This document shows, one piece after another, positions 32,484-36,869 of a DNA stretch of 36,869 nt. Under the pieces are notes generated by a model that ran no database searches, was not told the origin of the DNA, and worked only from the letters and a program-made list of their open reading frames with translations. The position numbers and the translations under genes are program-made. The DNA comes from a bacterium (GTDB lineage: Bacteria > Patescibacteriota > UBA1384 > XYA2-FULL-43-10 > JAKAMI01), in assembly GCA_021812945.1 (NCBI GenBank), contig JAKAMI010000008.1, positions 1 to 36,869 of the forward strand, in the 5' to 3' direction. Every line of letters starts with the position of its first letter. The first letter of the stretch is position 1.

Positions 32484-33120
32484 ATCCGTATCTTCGGTCG
32501 ATGTCTTGAGCCCCGTTACATTTTCGGCGCAGAATCTCTGTAACCGCGCAAAGCGCGGATTAGACCAGTGAGCTATTACGCACTCTTTAAATGCATGGCT
32601 GCTTCTAAGCCAACATCCTGGTTGTTTAGGAGATTCCACTTCCTTTTCCACTTAGACATCAGTTAGGGACCTTAGATGACGATCAGGGCTGTTTCCCTTT
32701 TGACCATGGAGCTTAGCCCCCACAGTCTGACTCCCTATAAACGGCACCCCAGTATTCGTAGTTTGTCTGAATTCGACAGATTGCTCCGCCAAGATCCAAT
32801 CAGTGCTCTACCCCTGGGACCTATATAGAGGCTATACCTAAATATATTTCGAGGAGAACCAGCTATTTCCGAGTTCGATTGCAATTTCTACGCTACCCAC
32901 AAGTCATCCCGCGACTTTTCAACGTCGCCGGGTTCGGGCCTTCCCCCGATTTTACTCGGGGTTCACCCTGCTCATGGGTTGATCACTCGGTTTCGGGTCT
33001 AGTATGTATGACTAAACGCACTATTAATGCTCGCTTTCACTACGCCTCCGGGTTACACACCCTTAAGCTTGCCATACATAGCTAACTCGTTGGCTCATTC
33101 TACAAAAGGCACGCAGTCAC

Positions 33121-33269
33121 CGCGCTCTGCGCGGAAGTATCAATTTTCAAGTTTCAATTGTCAAGTAATTATCAAGTTTCAATTTTCAATGTTTAGTATT
33201 GATAATTGAAGTATTGAACCTTAATTGATCATTGATATTTGATCATTGAAATCTCTGTGCAAAGCACGG
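33121..33269 (-). repeat. 23S expansion in H25 (type A repeat)
   Basis: ATTTTCA AGTTTCA ATTGTCA AGTAATT ATCAAGT, then ATTGATAATTGAAGT and GATCATTGATATTTGATCATT, between CCGCGCTCTGCGCGG and CTGTGCAAAGCACGG hairpins. H25 is another known intervening-sequence site. Confidence 0.8.
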
Positions 33270-33334
33270 CTCCTACTCTTTGTAAGCATTATGGTTTCAG
33301 GTACTATTTCACTCCCCTAAAAGGGGTACTTTTA

Positions 33335-33370
<36 letters not shown>

Positions 33371-33557
33371 AAGATGTATTTAGTCTTGGAGTGTGATCAC
33401 CCCAGCTTCCCACCGGATTACACGTGCCCGGTGGTACTCAGGAACACCAACTAGACTTTACTAAGATTTCGAGTAAGGGACTATCACCCTCTTTGGTCGT
33501 CCTTTCCAGGCTCGTTCCTCTATCTTTTCGAATCTATTATATGGGTCCTACAACCCC

Positions 33558-33698
33558 GCGTGTCTCGCTTCACTCGCCACTGCAAGTTAAAAGTTGAAAG
33601 TTGAAAGTTTGTAAAGTAATTATTAATTTGTTCTACTTTATAACTTTATGAACTTAATACTTTATGAACTTGCGTGTCGAACAAAGTGAGACACACGG
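33558..33698 (-). repeat. 23S expansion in H16 (type B repeat)
   Basis: AAGTTAA AAGTTGA AAGTTGA AAGTTTG TAAAGTA, then inverted TATGAACTT units, closing with GTGTCGAACAAAGTGAGAC, which is identical over 19 nt to the H68 copy. Confidence 0.8.
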
Positions 33699-33795
33699 TT
33701 TGGACTATTTCCCGTTTCGCTCGCCACTACTCAGGGAATCTCGTTGATTTATTTTCCTCCGGGTACTAAGATGTTTCAGTTCCCCGGCTTACCCT

Positions 33796-33944
33796 CCGCG
33801 CACAGCGCGGAATTATCAAAAGTAAGTTTCAAGTATCAAGTTTCATTTTTTCAAGTATTTACTTGATTATTGATTATTGAAGATTAATTGATCATTGAAC
33901 ATTGATAATTGACCATTATTTTGATCATTCCGTGCTATGCACGG
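33796..33944 (-). repeat. 23S expansion in H9 (type A repeat)
   Basis: Between CCGCGCACAGCGCGG and CCGTGCTATGCACGG lie AAGTTTCAAGTATCAAG units and their inverted partners, ending ATTGACCATTATTTTGATCA like the H63 copy. H9 is a known intervening-sequence site in alphaproteobacteria. Confidence 0.8.
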
Positions 33945-34167
33945 ATCACTGTTTTAAACAGTGGGATTTCTCCATTCGGAAATCTTCGGATCAAAGGTTG
34001 TTTGACACCTCCCCGAAGCTTATCGCAGCCTACTACGTCCTTCTTCGGCATCTTGTGCCTAGGCATCCACCATATGCTCTTACGTAACTTAATTTTTTAG
34101 TTGGAGGTCGAGTTCAAATGGTCATCATGATCTAAAAGATCAGAATAACCCTTGATCCCGACGCAAC

Positions 34168-34191
34168 TTCTTGACTAGTAATTAACGGCTT
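34168..34191 (-). promoter_or_regulatory. 5' arm of the 23S processing stem
   Basis: It pairs with 29034-29058 over 18 perfect bp plus 6 more across a one-base bulge. It lies about 75 nt before the mature 5' end. Confidence 0.8.
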
Positions 34192-34627
34192 CAATTACAC
34201 AAGTCCGCAGTCCAAGAGTCCAAAAGTCCGAAGATGTTCTAAGGACTAGGGACTAACGACTTAGGATTTGTAATTGCTTCGCAATTACTTATATTCGGAA
34301 GAATATTTTTTGGTGAAATTACACGCAATCCCATATTTCAGGGACTTACATTTAGCGTGTAAAATTTCGTGAACCTTTATTAGGCTGACCTTCTAAAGAT
34401 TCACAATATTTAGTTGTTAAAGTACGATGACATACTTTTTATGTCATTCTGAGCGAAGCGAAGAATCCTTGGAGATCCTTCGTTGCACTCAGGATGACGT
34501 ACAATTATTATCCTTTATTAGTATTTTAGTTGAATTCGTATATTAGTAGGAGTTTTGGCGATTGAGCCAAAACAAAAACTTTCCCCCGACGAGTAACAAA
34601 AACAGCGGTATTCTCTTACCTAGAATT

Positions 34628-34656
34628 AACTTAACAAATGACCCAGCCTTTGTCAA
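34628..34656 (-). promoter_or_regulatory. Candidate promoter of the 23S-5S operon
   Basis: On the minus strand a perfect TTGACA (34651-34656), a 17-nt spacer and TAAGTT (34628-34633, a weak -10). It is about 530 nt upstream of 23S, which has no 16S in front of it. Confidence 0.45.
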
Positions 34657-34800
34657 GCTTCATTCTATCAACCGCTCGCCATCTCGTCATTTCGACACCA
34701 TCTCCGCTTTGCGGAGAGGCGAGAAATCTCATGTTTTTTATTTTATTCTGCAGTGGATTTTTCACTCGATGACTTGTTCGAAATGACATCGAGCAGTCAC

Positions 34801-35448
34801 TTAAAATATCTTCGTTTGAGCAAAGATTAATTTGTATATAATGATCAAGGCGGACAGGATTAGAATAATGCCGACTACGGCGCTGGCGATTTTGCGAATT
34901 CTCGAATTGAAATTCACCTTGCCCAAAGCCGCCAGGTTTGAAAGCACCACCGTCCAGCTTAGAATACCAATCATTGCAAACGAAAGAAACATAATTTCAG
35001 CGCCATTTACGTCTGAAATGAGATTACTGCGAAGCGACAAACTGGCCACACCGGCCCAGAAAACCAGAACAAACGGATTGAATATAGTCATCAAAATCCC
35101 GGTTAGGTAAGGGTGAATTTCGTCCTTTTCGAGTTTTTGAATGTCTTGATTGTGAATCCTTTTGGCTTCGATCAATATATAGACCCCGATTCCGGCGATA
35201 AAAACCGCGGCGACTCCGCCACTGACGTTTTTGATGATAGGGTTTGATAGTATAATGTTGCTGACTCCCAGATAGGCCAAAGTTGCGTAGATAATATCCG
35301 AAGTGAGTGTGCCCAAGCCTACCAAAAATGCCGCCCAGAAACCGTAGCAAACCCCTCGCCGGACGATCTCCAAAGCTGAGCTTCCAACCGGCAAAGCCGA
35401 GATAAATCCCATCAAAAAACCCGCCACAATGATTTTTACTATATCCAT
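34801..35448 (-). CDS. LysE-family membrane exporter
   Basis: The 215-aa protein has about six membrane helices and the family N-terminus GFLMGFISALPVGSSALEIVRRG, where most LysE/RhtB members have a GPG motif near the first helix. A charged cytoplasmic loop (EAKRIHNQDIQKLEKDEIH) follows the third helix, then ILMTIFNPFVLVFWAG with the conserved NP. LysE proteins export amino acids or related small molecules; the substrate is unknown here. Start: GGAG lies only 2 nt before the ATG, so translation efficiency is doubtful. Confidence 0.82.
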   Translation of the reverse strand: MDIVKIIVAGFLMGFISALPVGSSALEIVRRGVCYGFWAAFLVGLGTLTSDIIYATLAYLGVSNIILSNPIIKNVSGGVAAVFIAGIGVYILIEAKRIHNQDIQKLEKDEIHPYLTGILMTIFNPFVLVFWAGVASLSLRSNLISDVNGAEIMFLSFAMIGILSWTVVLSNLAALGKVNFNSRIRKIASAVVGIILILSALIIIYKLIFAQTKIF

Positions 35449-35525
35449 GGCTCCGATTTTAGCACATATTCTCTACCGTGTCGATTTCTTAGCGTCATCC
35501 TGAACTAGATTCAGGAATCCAGATT

Positions 35526-35580
35526 TTCTTAATTTTATTCGTATTTTGTATTTTTGTGCGTTTTTTGTACTTTCGCGAGG
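35526..35580. repeat. 7-nt-period T-rich repeat between LysE gene and ppsA
   Basis: TTTTATT CGTATTT TGTATTT TTGTGCG TTTTTTG TACTTTC. A half GTCATCCTGAACTAGATTCAGG element lies just to the left (about 35494-35516). Confidence 0.6.
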
Positions 35581-35588
35581 GGTTTTCG

Positions 35589-36710
35589 CTACTGCGACAA
35601 TGTGGTGATCGGTCGCGACTGGACGATGTACAATTCCAATTTGACATTCTCCCGACTTTTGGACTTCCGGACTTTTGGACTCTTGGACTGCCCCTTCGGG
35701 GCCGCCGCCCACTCGATGTCGCAAGGGAAACCATAATGTTTTTCGATGCCAAGGCAAATCTCCGCTAGCTCGACAATCTTTTCGTCTGATAATTTCTGTT
35801 TCTCCCACTCGTCCCGCGCCACCTCTACTTCCTTCGTCCCCTCCGGCCCCCGAACAATCTTCATCTCCTGCTCCGAGATATATTTTTCAGTGATTATTTC
35901 GTTGGAATGTTTAATATGGAATGTAGAATTTGGGTTATTGGTTTTGGCATTTGGAATTTTGAATTTAGAATTTTTTTCGGATTTAGAGTTTAGGATTTCG
36001 GATTTCCGGATAACGTAGTTATCCGGCGTTATCATTCCTCCGACTATCGCCTCTCCCAGTCCCCATCCGGCCTCGATGACCATTTGGTCACGGTCCTCGG
36101 TCACCGGGTGAACGGTGAAACAGATTCCTGAAACCTCCGACTGGATCATCTTCTGCACCACCACCGCCACCGAGACCGCGGCGTTGTGCATGTTTTTTTC
36201 GATGCGGTAAAATATGGCTCTGGGGGTAAATAAAGAAGCCCAGCAATTTTTAATATTTTCAAATAATGTCTCTTTGGTAGTGTTTAGGAAACTATCCAGC
36301 TCTCCGGCCCAGGAAGCGTCCGAAGAATCCTCGGCCGTGGCGGAAGAACGAACGGCGACCAATAAGTCAGTTATCGGTTGTCCGTAGTCAGTGGTCAGGA
36401 ATTGATAATGTTCATTGATTTCCGTAGCGATCTCCTCCGGCATCTGGGCGGATTTGATAATAGCCTGAATCTCGCCTGAAGTGTTTTCGACTGAATTAAC
36501 ATCTTTGTGATTCACTTGAGCTAATAATGAATCAATGTCCGCCTTTATTCCGGCCTGCTCCAAAAAGTAGTCAAACGCCCCTGAGAGAACCACAAACCCT
36601 GGCGGCACCGGAATGCCCGCGTTCGACATTTCACCTAAAGATGCCCCCTTGCCCCCGGCGATCTCCGCATCCCCTTTCCCAAGTTGTTTGAAAGTTTTGA
36701 TAAAAGTCAT
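35589..36710 (-). CDS. ppsA: Phosphoenolpyruvate synthase, ATP-binding half only
   Basis: PEP synthase makes PEP from pyruvate and ATP. The 373 aa cover only the N-terminal nucleotide-binding domain: GGKGASLGEM (19-28), VRSSATAEDSSDASWAGE (119-136), FTVHPVTEDRDQMVIEAGWGLGEA (quoted in part) and the closing motif IVQSRPITTL. A TAG follows at once, so the phosphohistidine and pyruvate/PEP domains (about 400 aa) are missing, and nothing downstream resembles them. Two repeat insertions are in frame: about 235-268 (7-nt period) and about 339-354 (GQSKSPKVRKSKSR, 8-nt period). It is either a truncated gene or one subunit of a split enzyme. GAGG lies 10 nt before the ATG. Confidence 0.85.
   Translation of the reverse strand: MTFIKTFKQLGKGDAEIAGGKGASLGEMSNAGIPVPPGFVVLSGAFDYFLEQAGIKADIDSLLAQVNHKDVNSVENTSGEIQAIIKSAQMPEEIATEINEHYQFLTTDYGQPITDLLVAVRSSATAEDSSDASWAGELDSFLNTTKETLFENIKNCWASLFTPRAIFYRIEKNMHNAAVSVAVVVQKMIQSEVSGICFTVHPVTEDRDQMVIEAGWGLGEAIVGGMITPDNYVIRKSEILNSKSEKNSKFKIPNAKTNNPNSTFHIKHSNEIITEKYISEQEMKIVRGPEGTKEVEVARDEWEKQKLSDEKIVELAEICLGIEKHYGFPCDIEWAAAPKGQSKSPKVRKSKSRENVKLELYIVQSRPITTLSQ
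35649..35696. repeat. 8-nt-period repeat inside ppsA
   Basis: GGACTTTT GGACTTCC GGACTTTT GGACTCTT GGACTGCC on the plus strand, immediately before the codons for the conserved QSRPIT segment. Confidence 0.75.
35907..36008. repeat. 7-nt-period repeat inside ppsA
   Basis: AATATGG AATGTAG AATTTGG ... AATTTTG AATTTAG ... TTAGAGT TTAGGAT TTCGGAT. It is translated in frame as a Lys/Asn/Ser-rich loop. Confidence 0.8.
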
Positions 36711-36763
36711 AATTTTTGCCCTCGTTAATCAACATCTTGCTCACACTACTGTCCAAATAAAAC

Positions 36764-36869
36764 TTACCAAAAACTTAACTGCGGATCGAATTCTTGGCTC
36801 TTAAACTTGTGAATTGTATCTTCGTTTAGCGATAAAAGGTCGATGAGACTTCTTTTAAACATCAAAACT
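36764..36869 (-). CDS. End of an ORF entering from outside the window
   Basis: The minus strand is open from the window edge to a TAA at 36764-36766. The last residues are MFKRSLIDLLSLNEDTIHKF and then KSQEFDPQLSFW. No family is recognised. It could be the C-terminus of a longer gene or a 32-aa ORF. It ends 54 nt before the ppsA start. Confidence 0.35.
   Translation of the reverse strand, partial: VLMFKRSLIDLLSLNEDTIHKFKSQEFDPQLSFW

Larger units (their letters stand above)
34096..34800. other. 23S leader region without 16S rRNA or tRNA
   Basis: No 16S end, tRNA or ORF is seen. It holds the 5' arm of the processing stem (34168-34191), an 8-nt-period run AGTCCAAG AGTCCAAA AGTCCGAA (about 34199-34262), GTCATTCTGAGCGAAGCG...AGGATGAC (34443-34497), a putative promoter (34628-34656), and GTCATTTCGAC...GAAATGAC (34686-34787). 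Confidence 0.65.

Overview
The window looks like part of the genome of a small-genome, peptidoglycan-making bacterium, most likely a member of the Candidate Phyla Radiation (Patescibacteria). Grounds: a 23S rRNA gene of about 5 kb carrying group I introns, one with a LAGLIDADG gene, and many expansions; no linked 16S gene; a compact division/cell-wall cluster; split or shortened enzymes (a two-gene GlmU, a MurF without its first domain). UGA and UAG both act as ordinary stops, which argues against the UGA-recoding lineages. The phylum call is inference; no database was searched.

Layout. 1-535 (+): a small membrane protein and a terminator. 573-17412 (-): one long division/cell-wall operon read right to left from a strong promoter with a three-box MraZ operator: 48-aa ORF, mraZ, ftsL-like, ftsI, murF, mraY, mntA-like antitoxin plus broken hepT, murD, ftsW, murG, murC, murB, ftsQ, then recJ and radA. 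Several junctions overlap (ATGA or TAATG). rsmH and murE are absent. 17622-21236 (-): glyS, recO, an unknown gene and a GlmU-like uridylyltransferase. 21300-25220 (-): an island of tiny proteins, most with Cys pairs, each with a strong Shine-Dalgarno and several with hairpin terminators, interrupted by the separate GlmU-like acetyltransferase gene. 25667-27307 (-): mutM and a HAD-family protein. 27551-28082 (+): a PadR regulator and a 13-residue cysteine-rich micro-ORF with its own promoter and terminator. 28137-28608 (-): two paralogous two-TM proteins. 28663-34095 (-): 5S and 23S rRNA. 34801-36869 (-): a LysE-type exporter, the ATP-binding half of PEP synthase, and the end of another ORF.

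The most unusual feature is the repeat load. A degenerate repeat with a period of about 7 nt, often with a reverse-complement second half, lies between genes, in frame inside conserved enzymes (RadA, MurD, GlyS, PEP synthase), inside a group I intron, and in most of seven expanded helices of the 23S rRNA (H9, H16, H25, H45, H63, H68, H79). A second family (GTCATTCC/GGAATGAC termini, 55-120 bp) lies between genes and in frame in mutM and murD. A third, built on AAGACTGTC palindromes, lies at the start of radA and the end of mutM.

Functionally, MraZ, the Mur enzymes, MraY, MurG, FtsW and FtsI form the lipid II synthesis and septal polymerisation route. RecJ, RadA, RecO and MutM supply DNA repair.
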